The position numbers were made by a program, and so were the translations under genes. Of a DNA stretch of 31,523 nt, positions 22,158-29,861 are shown one piece after another. Positions within the stretch are counted from its first letter, which is position 1. Each line of letters begins with the position of its first letter. The stretch comes from Lichenicoccus sp964235615 (lineage in GTDB: Bacteria; Pseudomonadota; Alphaproteobacteria; Acetobacterales; Acetobacteraceae), in assembly GCA_964235615.1 (NCBI GenBank), contig CAXSEE010000027.1, positions 1-31,523 of the forward strand. Direction: 5' to 3'. The notes under the pieces were generated by a model. It was given only the letters and a program-made list of their open reading frames with translations. It was not told where the DNA came from and did no database searches.

Positions 22158-22903
22158 CACAGCCAATATCCGCCCGTCCCGCCTTGCCGAGGCTTAGCCG
22201 CGCGGCCTTCCTGCTGGATTTCGACGGCACGCTGGTCGATATCGCACCCGCTCCCGAGCTCGTGCGGGTAGCTCCCGACCTGGCCGACGTGCTGCTCCGG
22301 CTGCGTGCCCTGTGCGGCGACGCCCTGGCCATCGTGACCGGCCGGCCGATCGCGCAGATCGACGAATACCTCCCGGACGTGCCGTTCGCCGTTGCCGGAG
22401 AGCATGGCATCGCCGTCCGTCTCGCGCCGGGCGGGGCGATCCAGCGTCCCGAGCTGCCGCCGGTGCCGCCGCACTGGCTCGTCGAGGGCGAGAAGCTTGC
22501 CACCCTGCACGGGGGCGTCCGCGTCGAGCGCAAGGCGACCGGCTTCGTGCTGCACTACCGCGCCAACCCGCAGGCCGGCGCGTTGCTCAAGCTGGCAGCG
22601 GATGCGATGGTCGCGGAGGCGGGAGGGCATTTCCACGTGCAGTCGGCGAAGATGGCATGGGAGATCCGCCCGCACGGGATCGACAAGGGAACGGCGGTGC
22701 GCACCCTGATGCAGCACGCGCCGTTCGCGGGGCGGCTGCCGGTGTTCGTCGGCGACGACCTGACCGACGAGGACGGCATCCAGGCCGCGATCGCGCTCGG
22801 CGGCACCGGCTATCGCATACCGGATGATTTCGACGAGCCGGAGTCGGTTAGGCGCTGGCTGACCTTGCTGGCCGCCGGAGAGGAGCGTGCGTGGGCCGTC
22901 TAG
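22154..22903 (+). CDS. otsB: Trehalose-6-phosphate phosphatase
   Basis: Second step of trehalose synthesis: trehalose-6-phosphate to trehalose plus phosphate, in the cytosol; trehalose is an osmoprotectant. 249 aa, HAD type IIB. Motif I FLLDFDGTLVDIAPAPE, motif II VTGRP, the GEHGIAVRLAPGG strand, the cap segment RKATGFVLHYRANP, and motif III/IV ...EIRPHGIDKGTAVRTLM... VFVGDDLTDEDGIQA. All catalytic aspartates are present. Its 3' end overlaps otsA by 13 bases. Confidence 0.95.
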   Translation: MTQPISARPALPRLSRAAFLLDFDGTLVDIAPAPELVRVAPDLADVLLRLRALCGDALAIVTGRPIAQIDEYLPDVPFAVAGEHGIAVRLAPGGAIQRPELPPVPPHWLVEGEKLATLHGGVRVERKATGFVLHYRANPQAGALLKLAADAMVAEAGGHFHVQSAKMAWEIRPHGIDKGTAVRTLMQHAPFAGRLPVFVGDDLTDEDGIQAAIALGGTGYRIPDDFDEPESVRRWLTLLAAGEERAWAV

Positions 22904-24255
22904 TCATTGTCTCCAACCGGGTGCCGTCGCCACGCGAGCGCGGCAATCCGGCAGGCGGCCTCGCCGTCGGACTAAAGGATGCGATCCGCGGCCAGCCCAG
23001 CCTGTGGTTCGGCTGGTCCGGACAGATCAGCCCCCCTCCTTCAGGTTCTGGTAACGACGCCGACCCGAAGCCGAAGATCAGCACCAAAGCTGGAAGCAGC
23101 TTCGCCACCATCGACCTCACGCCGGCGCAGAACCGGGGCTTCTACGAAGGCTTCTCCAACCGCATCCTGTGGCCCCTGTTCCACTATCGTATGGGCCTGG
23201 TCGAATACAGCCGCGACGACCTGGAGAGCTATCTCGCGGTCAACGACCTGTTCGCCCGCTGCCTTGCACCTCTGCTCAAGCCGGACGACGTGATCTGGGT
23301 GCAGGACTACCATCTGATCCCGATGGGTGCCGCCTTGCGCCAACTCGGCGTGAAGGCGCGGATCGGCTTCTTCCTGCACACGCCGTTCCCGCCGCTGGCC
23401 CTGTTCGGCGCGTTGCCCGGAGCGCCGCAGCTGATCCGCTCGATGGCGGCCTACGACCTCATCGGCCTGCAGACCGAGGAGGACCGCAAGCATCTCGACC
23501 AGTCGCTGCAGGCCGAAGGGGTCCGCGCGGTGACCGGCGCCTTCCCGATCGGCATCGACCCGGACGAGTTCGCACGCCAGGCGGCAAAGGCGACCAAGGG
23601 ACCCGAGCTGGTGCGCCTGAAGGAGAGCCTAGCCGGACGCGCGCTGATCCTGGGCGTCGACCGGCTCGATTACTCCAAGGGGCTGCCGCAACGCTTCCAG
23701 GGCTACGAACGGCTGTTGCACCGCTTCCCCGAGCACCGCCAGAAGGTGACCTTCCTGCAGGTGGCGCCGGTCTCGCGCGGCGATGTCGCCGAATACAAGT
23801 CGCTGCGCCGCAAGCTCGACGAGCAGGCCGGGCGGATCAACGGCTCCTGGGCGGATTTCGACTGGGTGCCGATCCGCTACATTACCCGCGCCATCCCCCG
23901 GGCTACCTTGGCCGGGTTCCACCGCTTCGCCCGCGTGGCGCTGGTGACGCCGCTGCGCGACGGCATGAACCTCGTCGCCAAGGAGTATGTCGCCGCCCAG
24001 GACGCCGCCGATCCCGGTGTGCTGGTGCTGTCGCGCTTTGCCGGCGCCGCTCCGGAGTTCGCCGAGGCGGTGCAGGTCAATCCCTATGATCCCGACGAGA
24101 TCGCCGAGGGGCTGCACCAGGCGCTCTGCATGCCGGAAGCCGAGCGCCGGTCTCGCTGGGAGGCGCTGGACAAGGCCGTGCACAAGGTAACCGCCGCAAG
24201 CTGGGCGCGGGACTTCCTCGCCGTGCTGAACCAGCAGGAGCTCCATGCGGCCTGA
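22891..24255 (+). CDS. otsA: Alpha,alpha-trehalose-phosphate synthase (UDP-forming)
   Basis: Transfers glucose from UDP-glucose to glucose-6-phosphate to give trehalose-6-phosphate. 454 aa, GT20 family, starting GTG 22891 (VGRLVIVSNRVPSPRERGNPAGGLAVGL, the canonical start). Other motifs: LWFGWSGQI, GFSNRILWPLFHY, VWVQDYHLIPMGAALR, GFFLHTPFPP, LILGVDRLDYSKGLPQRFQGYERLL (donor site), ATLAGFHRFARVALVTPLRDGMNLVAKEYVAAQ, and VQVNPYDPDEIAEGL. The loop after GWSGQ is longer and Pro/Ser/Lys-rich. It overlaps otsB upstream and dsbB downstream by 11 bases. Confidence 0.97.
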   Translation: MGRLVIVSNRVPSPRERGNPAGGLAVGLKDAIRGQPSLWFGWSGQISPPPSGSGNDADPKPKISTKAGSSFATIDLTPAQNRGFYEGFSNRILWPLFHYRMGLVEYSRDDLESYLAVNDLFARCLAPLLKPDDVIWVQDYHLIPMGAALRQLGVKARIGFFLHTPFPPLALFGALPGAPQLIRSMAAYDLIGLQTEEDRKHLDQSLQAEGVRAVTGAFPIGIDPDEFARQAAKATKGPELVRLKESLAGRALILGVDRLDYSKGLPQRFQGYERLLHRFPEHRQKVTFLQVAPVSRGDVAEYKSLRRKLDEQAGRINGSWADFDWVPIRYITRAIPRATLAGFHRFARVALVTPLRDGMNLVAKEYVAAQDAADPGVLVLSRFAGAAPEFAEAVQVNPYDPDEIAEGLHQALCMPEAERRSRWEALDKAVHKVTAASWARDFLAVLNQQELHAA

Positions 24256-24733
24256 GCATCGGGCCGCCGGCCTGGCGGCGCTGGCAGGCGCGTCGGCCTT
24301 GCTGGTCGCCTGGTTCGCCGAGCACCGCCTGCAGATGGCGCCGTGCGCCCTTTGCCTGCTGGAGCGCTGGCCCTATCGCGCCCTGCTGGTCCTCGGCCTG
24401 GCGGCGATGCTGGTCCCGGCACGTCTCGCGCGGCTGATCCTGCCGTTATGCGGTGTTTCGCTGCTGGTCTCGATCGGGTTGTCCCTGACCCACCTGGGCG
24501 TAGAGCAGCATTGGTGGCCGGATCCGCTGCCGCAGTGCATGGCGCCGCGTTTCCACGGCGGCAGCATGTCCGAGCGCCTGGCCTCGATGCCGTTGCGTCC
24601 CGCCAAGCCTTGTGATGCGCCGAACCGTTTGTTCGAGTTCCTGCCGTTGTCGATGGCCTCGCTCGACCTGATCTATGCACTGCTCGCGTCCGTGCTGATC
24701 GGCGTCGCGGCACGCATGCGGAGATACTCATGA
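24245..24733 (+). CDS. dsbB: Disulfide bond formation protein DsbB
   Basis: Inner-membrane quinone reductase that reoxidises DsbA. 162 aa with four predicted membrane segments. The first periplasmic loop carries CALC (residues 34-37) directly followed by LLERWPYRALLVLGLAAML, as in the family, and the second periplasmic loop carries PQCMAPRF and a later cysteine in AKPCDAPN, giving the second redox pair. It is coupled with the otsA end by an 11-base overlap and overlaps coq7 by four bases. Its electrons go to ubiquinone, so its place beside coq7 is functionally consistent. Confidence 0.92.
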   Translation: MRPEHRAAGLAALAGASALLVAWFAEHRLQMAPCALCLLERWPYRALLVLGLAAMLVPARLARLILPLCGVSLLVSIGLSLTHLGVEQHWWPDPLPQCMAPRFHGGSMSERLASMPLRPAKPCDAPNRLFEFLPLSMASLDLIYALLASVLIGVAARMRRYS

Positions 24734-25320
24734 GCCAGAGCCTCAAGTCCCCAATCCAGTCAGGTGTCCAGCCAGGTGTTTGGACAAGTGCCCAGCCAGG
24801 CGAGCCGGACGCCTCGACGCGCATCAGCCGCATGATCCGTGTCGACCATGCCGGCGAGTATGGCGCCGAGCGGATCTACGCGGGCCAGCTCGCGGTGCTC
24901 GGCCGTGGCGAGAAGGGCGATCTGCTGCGGCACATGATGGCGCAGGAAACCAACCATAAGACGGTGTTCACCGGCCTGATCTCCAAGCGCCGGGTGCGGC
25001 CGACGGCCCTGCTGCCGCTCTGGCATGTGGCCGGCTTCGCTCTCGGTGCGTTCACCGCGGCCATGGGGGAACGGGCGGCGATGGCCTGCACGGTCGCCGT
25101 CGAGGAAGCCATCGACGAGCATTACGCCGAACAGGCCGCCAGCCTCGGCGAGGACGAGAGCGAATTGCGCGACACCATCGAGGTGTTTCGTCTCGAGGAG
25201 TTAGAGCACCGCGACATCGGCCTTGCCAACGAAGCCGAGCTCGCGCCGGCCTATCGCCTGCTGTCGCGCGTCATCAAGACCGGCTGCAAGGTGGCGATCG
25301 CGGTGAGCGAGATCGTCTAG
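24730..25320 (+). CDS. coq7: Demethoxyubiquinone hydroxylase Coq7
   Basis: Di-iron monooxygenase that hydroxylates demethoxyubiquinone in ubiquinone synthesis. 196 aa. Ligand-bearing segments: IRVDHAGEYGAERIYAGQ (E), MMAQETNHKTVF (E-x-x-H), TVAVEEAIDEHYAEQ (E), and FRLEELEHRDIGLANE (E-x-x-H), making two E-x-x-H-type four-helix motifs. The first 30 residues are an extra Ser/Gln/Pro/Gly-rich stretch with short internal repeats (QSGVQPGV) and no obvious function; the conserved region starts at TRISRMIRVDH. Last gene of the otsBA-dsbB-coq7 unit. Confidence 0.95.
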   Translation: MSQSLKSPIQSGVQPGVWTSAQPGEPDASTRISRMIRVDHAGEYGAERIYAGQLAVLGRGEKGDLLRHMMAQETNHKTVFTGLISKRRVRPTALLPLWHVAGFALGAFTAAMGERAAMACTVAVEEAIDEHYAEQAASLGEDESELRDTIEVFRLEELEHRDIGLANEAELAPAYRLLSRVIKTGCKVAIAVSEIV

Positions 25321-25600
25321 TACGGCGTTTCCAAAGAACGACTCCTATAGCTAATCACCAACCGGCCTTGAGCTTGATCCATGAAAGACCAAGACTCTGC
25401 CCTGGCCCCCCCCAGCGAAGCCTTAAGAATCCGATCACATCCATGAATTAGTTTCCAAAGGCCAAGGCCTTTGGCGGGTCTGGGCAGAGCCCAGCCTTAC
25501 CTTCCAACGGTCAATGTCACCGCCCCTCGGTATCAGATGACACTCTCCACAGGTGGCCTGAATGGTGACGTTTCATGGGATCGATGTACTAGGCTTCGGG
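25321..25600. other. Non-coding stretch after coq7
   Basis: 280 bases without a supported gene. It holds a C8 run near 25413 and the double-hairpin element at 25455-25494 (listed separately). It marks the left edge of the accessory, partly decayed block. Confidence 0.6.
25455..25494. repeat. Second paired-hairpin element
   Basis: CCAAAGGCC-AA-GGCCTTTGG (25455-25474, perfect 9-bp arms) followed five bases later by CTGGGC-AGA-GCCCAG (25480-25494). The two-hairpin layout and the linking GGGTCTGGG are akin to the element after glmS. It lies 135 bases after the coq7 stop. Confidence 0.75.
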
Positions 25601-25917
25601 TTACGGCGTCGCGCGGACGATCTGCTCGCTTTTGAGCCAGAGCGCAGTCGCACGTTCGGTGTCAGGGCATAGGAGCGGACGCCTGAGGATACGGCTGGAT
25701 CGTCTTCCACGTGTAGGCCGATGCAGCCGCGGGGTGGGCTTCGATCAGCTTGCGGGCTGTTTCGGTCAGCACCGCGCCCGGGTGGACTGAAGTGGCCCGG
25801 ATGCCTTGGGCCTTGGGCCTTGTGGCGCCGGTCGACCTCGACAGCGAACGGAAAACCTATGTAAGAGCCGACGTAGTTCCTGTGGCCGGAATTGGTGGTT
25901 AGCATCCGGGCGGGTTC
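25601..25917 (-). pseudogene. Frameshifted remnant of a short-chain dehydrogenase
   Basis: Pieces of one SDR protein are spread over two frames. Frame one reads NSGHR and then FAVEVDRRHKAQG (compare family SSGHR and FAVELDRRxxxxGI). Then a 7-bp tandem duplication (CCTTGGG twice at 25804-25817, plus strand) shifts the frame, and frame two reads GIRATSVHPGAVLTETARKL and AYTWKTIQ. The first frame returns with SSGVRSYALTP, and a last shift leads to TERATALWLKSEQIVRATP and TAA (25601-25603). The N-terminal Rossmann half and the YxxxK region are missing. The gene cannot make a working enzyme. Confidence 0.75.
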
Positions 25918-25971
25918 AGGAGCCGCCAAGATCGCGGCCGGTGTCCGAAGCGCGTGTCCAGCGCCTCGATT

Positions 25972-26700
25972 TCATCCAGGCGAAGCCCCTCGCATTCCGC
26001 CGTCGACGTCGAGGATCACGCCCGTGACGTAACCGTTGCCGGCGAGGAAAACGATTGCGTCGGCCACCTCCTCCGCGCGCCCGATCCGCCGCACAGGCAC
26101 GGAAGCGGTGATCTGCTCGAAGATGCGGTGCTTCAGCGCCTCGGGGTGCTTGTCCCACCAGGGCGTATCGATCACGCCCGGAGAGACCGCGTTGACCCGA
26201 ATGGGGCCAAGCTCGTGCGCGAGCGGCAGGACCATCGCCGCGAGCGACCCGTTGATCGCGGCCAACCCCGAGGTGCCCGGATTGCCCATGCGCGCCGAGT
26301 TGGCGATGACAAAGGTGATCGAACCTTGTTCGCGCAAGTACGGCAGCGCCGCCTGCGCGCATTGCCACTGGACCCAGAACTTGGCGTCGAACCCACGTAT
26401 CAGGTCGTCGCGGGCGAGCGTGGCGAAAGGACCCGCACCCACGCCACCGGATGCGGCGATCACCAGGTGGTCGATGTGACCGGTGCGCGCGAAGAAGCCG
26501 TCGAGGGCCGCGCGGTCGGAGGCGTCGATCGACTCTCCACGCGCTGTGTCGCCGAGCCCGGTGACCGCCAGCGCGAGCTTGTCCCGATGCCGTCCCGCGA
26601 CGATCACATGCGCACCGGCCTCGACGGCGGCATGGGCCGTCGCAAGGCCGATGCCGGACGTTCCGCCCATCACGACGAGCGTTTGGTCGGTCAACTTCAT
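25972..26700 (-). CDS. SDR family oxidoreductase with atypical active site
   Basis: 242 aa, ATG 26700 with GGAGGAG nine bases upstream. Rossmann fold with the cofactor loop VVMGGTSGIGLATA, HVIVAGRHRDKL (an Arg after the second strand suggests NADP), and the IRVNAVSPGVIDTPWW and RIGRAEEVADAIVFLAGNGYVTGVILDVDGG segments usual for classical SDRs. The Ser is kept in IANSARM, but where YxxxK should stand the sequence is GLAAINGSL, so both Tyr and Lys are absent. Similar AAIN variants exist among SDRs, so activity is uncertain. Possibly cotranscribed with the epoxide hydrolase gene, which ends about 70 bases upstream. Confidence 0.88.
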   Translation of the reverse strand: MKLTDQTLVVMGGTSGIGLATAHAAVEAGAHVIVAGRHRDKLALAVTGLGDTARGESIDASDRAALDGFFARTGHIDHLVIAASGGVGAGPFATLARDDLIRGFDAKFWVQWQCAQAALPYLREQGSITFVIANSARMGNPGTSGLAAINGSLAAMVLPLAHELGPIRVNAVSPGVIDTPWWDKHPEALKHRIFEQITASVPVRRIGRAEEVADAIVFLAGNGYVTGVILDVDGGMRGASPG

Positions 26701-26772
26701 GGCGTCTCCTCCATCGGTACTTAGTGTTCCTGGCGCTTGCTCTCGGCTCCCGTCGGCCTGACATCGTCGACC

Positions 26773-27924
26773 TCAGCGGAGCAGTCTGAAGAACGTGCGA
26801 ATGTCCTCCCCTAGCAGACCGGGTTCCTCCCATGCCGCGAAGTGACCGCCGGACGGCATCTCCGACCAGTGCCGAACGTCGTAGAAGCGTTCCGCCCACT
26901 CCCGTGGCGCGTTGGCGATATCCTTGGGGAACATGGCGAAGCCCACGACCGCACCTCGTGACCGGTTTTCACCGGTGGCCTTGGGCGGCCCGTGCCTTGG
27001 CTTGGCGAGGTCGCGATAGCCCAGGAACGAGGTACCGATCGACTGGGTGATCCAGTAGAGCATCACGTTCGTGAGGATCTCGTCCTTGGTGAAGCGTCGT
27101 TCGATATCGCCGCCACAGTCGCTCCAGGCCTGGATCTTCTCGACTATCCAGGCCGCCAGCCCGGCGGGGGAGTCGTTGAGGGCGACGGCGGGCGTCCAGG
27201 GTTTCGTGCCCTGGATGTGCATATAGCCGGCATCCAGCTTCAGAAACTCCTGCCTTCTCGCCAGAAAGTCCTGCTCGGCGGCGGTAAGGCCGTCAAAGCC
27301 CGGGACGCCCCTTGTCGCGGGCACGTTGGTGAAATGAACGCCCGCCAATGTGGTTTCACGATCCCGGCAGAGCTGGTCGCAAACCATCGCGCCGACGTCG
27401 CCGCCATGTGCGCCGTAGCGATCATACCCCAGCACGTCGCTCATCAGGCTGTGGAGCACCGCGCCGAACTCGTCCAAAGACGGGCCATCCGAACTCCGGG
27501 GGGAGAACCCGCAGCCGGGCAGGCTCGGGACGACGACGTCGAACGCGTCGGCGGCATCGCCACCATGTGCGCCCGGATCGGTCAGCAGCGGGATGAGCTT
27601 GTCGAAGCGCTGGAACCCATCCGGCCATCCGTGGACGAGAACCAGCGGAAGCGGCGCTGCTCCGAGACCTCGCTCGTGAACGAAGTGAAGTTTCGTGCCA
27701 CGAACGTCGGCGATGAAGTGTCCATACCGGTTGAGCGCCGCTTCCTGCACCCGCCAGTCAAACTGATGGAGCCAGTAATCGACCAGCTCGGCCAGGTATC
27801 GCAGGTCCACTCCATCGCCCCAGCCCCGATCCTCGATGAAAGGAGGGCTACGGAACGCTCTCAATCGTTGGCGAAGATCATCGAGCACATCCGGATCAAC
27901 CCTTATTTTAAACGGCTGTATCAT
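26773..27924 (-). CDS. Epoxide hydrolase family protein with EHN N-terminal domain
   Basis: 383 aa, alpha/beta hydrolase. The N-terminal EHN domain (about 1-100) shows FKIRVDPDVLDDLRQRLRAFR, YLAELVDYWLHQFDWRVQEAALNRYGHF, then GTKLHFVHERG. The hydrolase core has the oxyanion HGWPDGFQRF, nucleophile elbow HGGDVGAMV (Asp, as in epoxide hydrolases rather than Ser), LPGCGFS, and the C-terminal catalytic His in SGGHFAAWEEP. Such enzymes open epoxides to diols in the cytosol; the substrate is unknown. ATG 27924 starts the protein exactly at the EHN domain; its ribosome site is weak. It lies next to an SDR and a decayed quinone reductase, a set suggestive of xenobiotic or aromatic metabolism (inference). 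Confidence 0.92.
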   Translation of the reverse strand: MIQPFKIRVDPDVLDDLRQRLRAFRSPPFIEDRGWGDGVDLRYLAELVDYWLHQFDWRVQEAALNRYGHFIADVRGTKLHFVHERGLGAAPLPLVLVHGWPDGFQRFDKLIPLLTDPGAHGGDAADAFDVVVPSLPGCGFSPRSSDGPSLDEFGAVLHSLMSDVLGYDRYGAHGGDVGAMVCDQLCRDRETTLAGVHFTNVPATRGVPGFDGLTAAEQDFLARRQEFLKLDAGYMHIQGTKPWTPAVALNDSPAGLAAWIVEKIQAWSDCGGDIERRFTKDEILTNVMLYWITQSIGTSFLGYRDLAKPRHGPPKATGENRSRGAVVGFAMFPKDIANAPREWAERFYDVRHWSEMPSGGHFAAWEEPGLLGEDIRTFFRLLR

Positions 27925-27945
27925 AGCTGTTATCGTCTCGACGGC

Positions 27946-28244
27946 TCAACGCTCCAGCATCGGTGCCGAAAGCACGACGGATTTGTAATCCTCGGCCGCC
28001 CGAGACAGGGCCGCGTCATCGAGATTGCGGACGTCGTGCACGGCAAGCGGCGCTTGCCACAGCCAGCTACATTTGCGCGCAGTGGCCGCTCACGCTCGAC
28101 CGCGGCATCGATCTTGCCATCGGGGTAGAGCGCATAGAGTTCGGCCACTTCGAGTTCGGGCAGGTCGTTCAGCCCAGCGAGCAGCGCGCGGTTCGCACGG
28201 GAGGCGGCGAAATCGGGGTGAGCGAGCAGCAGTACGGTGGTCAA
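27946..28244 (-). pseudogene. Internally deleted NAD(P)H dehydrogenase (quinone), flavodoxin_2 family
   Basis: Starts TTG 28244 behind an excellent AAGGAGGT site. The first 52 residues are a good flavodoxin-like N-terminus (TTVLLLAHPDFAASRANRALLAGLNDLPELEVAELYALYPDGKIDAA). The next part has lost roughly 100 codons, including the FMN-binding centre, and the family C-terminus reappears in another frame as WQAPLAVHDVRNLDDAALSRAAEDYKSVV and ends TGA at 27946-27948. The retained ends and the out-of-frame junction near 28080 indicate deletion. It is divergent from the LysR gene, which probably once controlled it. Confidence 0.78.
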
Positions 28245-28329
28245 GTGCGAGACCTCCTTGAACGCTCCTAGATGGTGGGTAGCGAGGCATTGGTCAAAGT
28301 GATGTTTGTTATGCTATCCCATTCACGTG

Positions 28330-29253
28330 ATGAAGCTACGCGGCATCGACCTCAACCTGCTCGTGACCGTGGATGCGCTGCTGGACGAAGCGCATGTGGG
28401 CCGGGCTGCCGAGCGGCTCGGACTATCCCAACCGGCTGCCTCGAACGCGCTCGCTCGCGCGCGGGCGCTGTTCAGCGATCCGCTGCTGGTACAAGCGCGG
28501 CCGAACGGGCTGCGCCGAACACCGCGCGCCGAGGCGATGCGCGAGCCTCTGCGGACCGCGCTCGCCGATCTGGCCAGGATCGTCACGACCGGTCCTCCGG
28601 ATTTGGCCAACCTTCGTGGGGCGGTCCGGCTCGTCGCATCCGACGTTCCAGCCGCCGCGCTCGGCGCCGCGTTGACTGCGGAGTTGGCGAAGCGAGCACC
28701 AGGTATCGATCTGATCTTCCACCCTTGGCACGCCGGTGATGAAGTCCGGCGACTTGAACGCGGCGAGGTGGACCTCGTAATTACCGTCGCGTCCGCCTCA
28801 CACGGATCGTTGCGTACCGAACTTCTGGGCACATACCCCTACGCCATCGTAATGCAACGCGACCACCCGGCGGCAGCGGTTGAGACGCTCGACCTCGATT
28901 GCTGGTTAGCCTTTCCCCACATCGTCGTTTCCGGCCGCGGGGACCGGCAAGGCTCGGTCGATGAGGCGCTGGCCCGAATCGGGCGCCATAGGCGCGTCGC
29001 CGTTGTTGCACCCACCTTTCTGCACGCGCTCGAGTTGCTGTGCGACACGGAACTGCTGGCCGCATTTCCGGTAGGCGTCATGGAAAGCACCGCCGCCGCT
29101 CGGCTGACTTCCCGTCCCGTGCCCCTCACCCTTGCGCCGGTTTCGCTGCACCTCGTCCGGCATCATCGCACTGACATGGACCCAGCAGTAACGCTTGTCG
29201 CCGAGCTAGTGCGCGAGGTCGCACCACAACTGCGTGGCAAGGAAGCTAGGTAG
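28330..29253 (+). CDS. LysR family transcriptional regulator
   Basis: 307 aa from ATG 28330 (MKLRGIDLNLLVTVDALLDEAHVGRAAERLGLSQPAASNALARARALFSDPLLVQ), a typical N-terminal winged helix-turn-helix. The effector domain follows: LRGAVRLVASDVPAAALGA, LERGEVDLVITVAS, and CDTELLAAFPVGVMESTAAA. The inducer is unknown. It is divergent (85-base gap) from the deleted flavodoxin-type reductase, the standard layout for a LysR and its target, so its main target may be lost. No clear ribosome site precedes the ATG; a TTG eight codons upstream is an alternative. Confidence 0.93.
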   Translation: MKLRGIDLNLLVTVDALLDEAHVGRAAERLGLSQPAASNALARARALFSDPLLVQARPNGLRRTPRAEAMREPLRTALADLARIVTTGPPDLANLRGAVRLVASDVPAAALGAALTAELAKRAPGIDLIFHPWHAGDEVRRLERGEVDLVITVASASHGSLRTELLGTYPYAIVMQRDHPAAAVETLDLDCWLAFPHIVVSGRGDRQGSVDEALARIGRHRRVAVVAPTFLHALELLCDTELLAAFPVGVMESTAAARLTSRPVPLTLAPVSLHLVRHHRTDMDPAVTLVAELVREVAPQLRGKEAR

Positions 29254-29460
29254 CTGGCGTCACCGCCCTGATGCACATGCTTCTTGAACGAGCGGCAGGT
29301 TTGAGGAAGTCGGAATCGCGTCGCAAAGGCGAACCAGGGGGCGTAACCAGCCATTCCGCTCTACGCCGCCGTTCTGCTCCGGCAGCGGCAAACATCTCAC
29401 ACCGTCCGAAAACCCGAAACTGGATTCGCCGCCGGTACCGAGGCGAGGACATCGCCGCCT
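29254..29460. other. Non-coding gap after the LysR gene
   Basis: Nothing with coding signature could be supported here. It may include decayed parts of the transposase whose C-terminus is preserved just downstream. Confidence 0.4.
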
Positions 29461-29670
29461 GTGAGGAGGTTGGTGATAGATCTGTCCAAGGTCAGCGGTG
29501 AATTCGGCCTGACCGCGTTCGCTTATAATCTCACGCGCGCCATCACCATCGTCGGTGTCCCAGCGATGATGAAGGCGGCCTACTCCCGAACGGCGGGCAT
29601 TTATCCACCTGGCGCGGCCACCTTCGAAAAGACCTACTCGACCCCGAACCAATGCCTTCCAGGCCGATAG
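29461..29670 (+). mobile_element. Transposase C-terminal remnant (IS1182-like)
   Basis: The frame contains LSKVSGEFGLTAFAYNLTRAITIVGVPAMMKA, which matches the conserved closing segment of IS1182-family and related DDE transposases (KVRxEFxLTxLAYNLxRAxNILG). The upstream DDE catalytic region is not recognisable, the N-terminus is lost, and the tail after MMKA is unrelated. No terminal inverted repeats were found. It is a non-functional scar of an insertion sequence. Family assignment is from motif memory only. Confidence 0.6.
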
Positions 29671-29861
29671 AGTCAGCTTTTTCGCACCATGCAATAAATG
29701 CTGCCGCCCGGATCACCATCATCTACCAGAGCGCGAGTTTTCGGACGGTCTGATAGGTTTTCCGTTCCGCTGCTCCCCGGACCCAAGATATCAGGCGTCT
29801 GCGTTGGTGGCGCGGCCTGGGGCGAGAATCATAGGTCTGTCCGCACGATCGATCGAACCGC
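29671..29861. other. Non-coding gap before the Uma2 gene
   Basis: No supported gene or clear structure. Short open frames here look random. Confidence 0.4.

Noticed and set aside
29260..29694. 144-codon minus-strand frame in the transposase-remnant region
   Set aside because: It is opposite the recognisable transposase segment and has no family signature or ribosome site.
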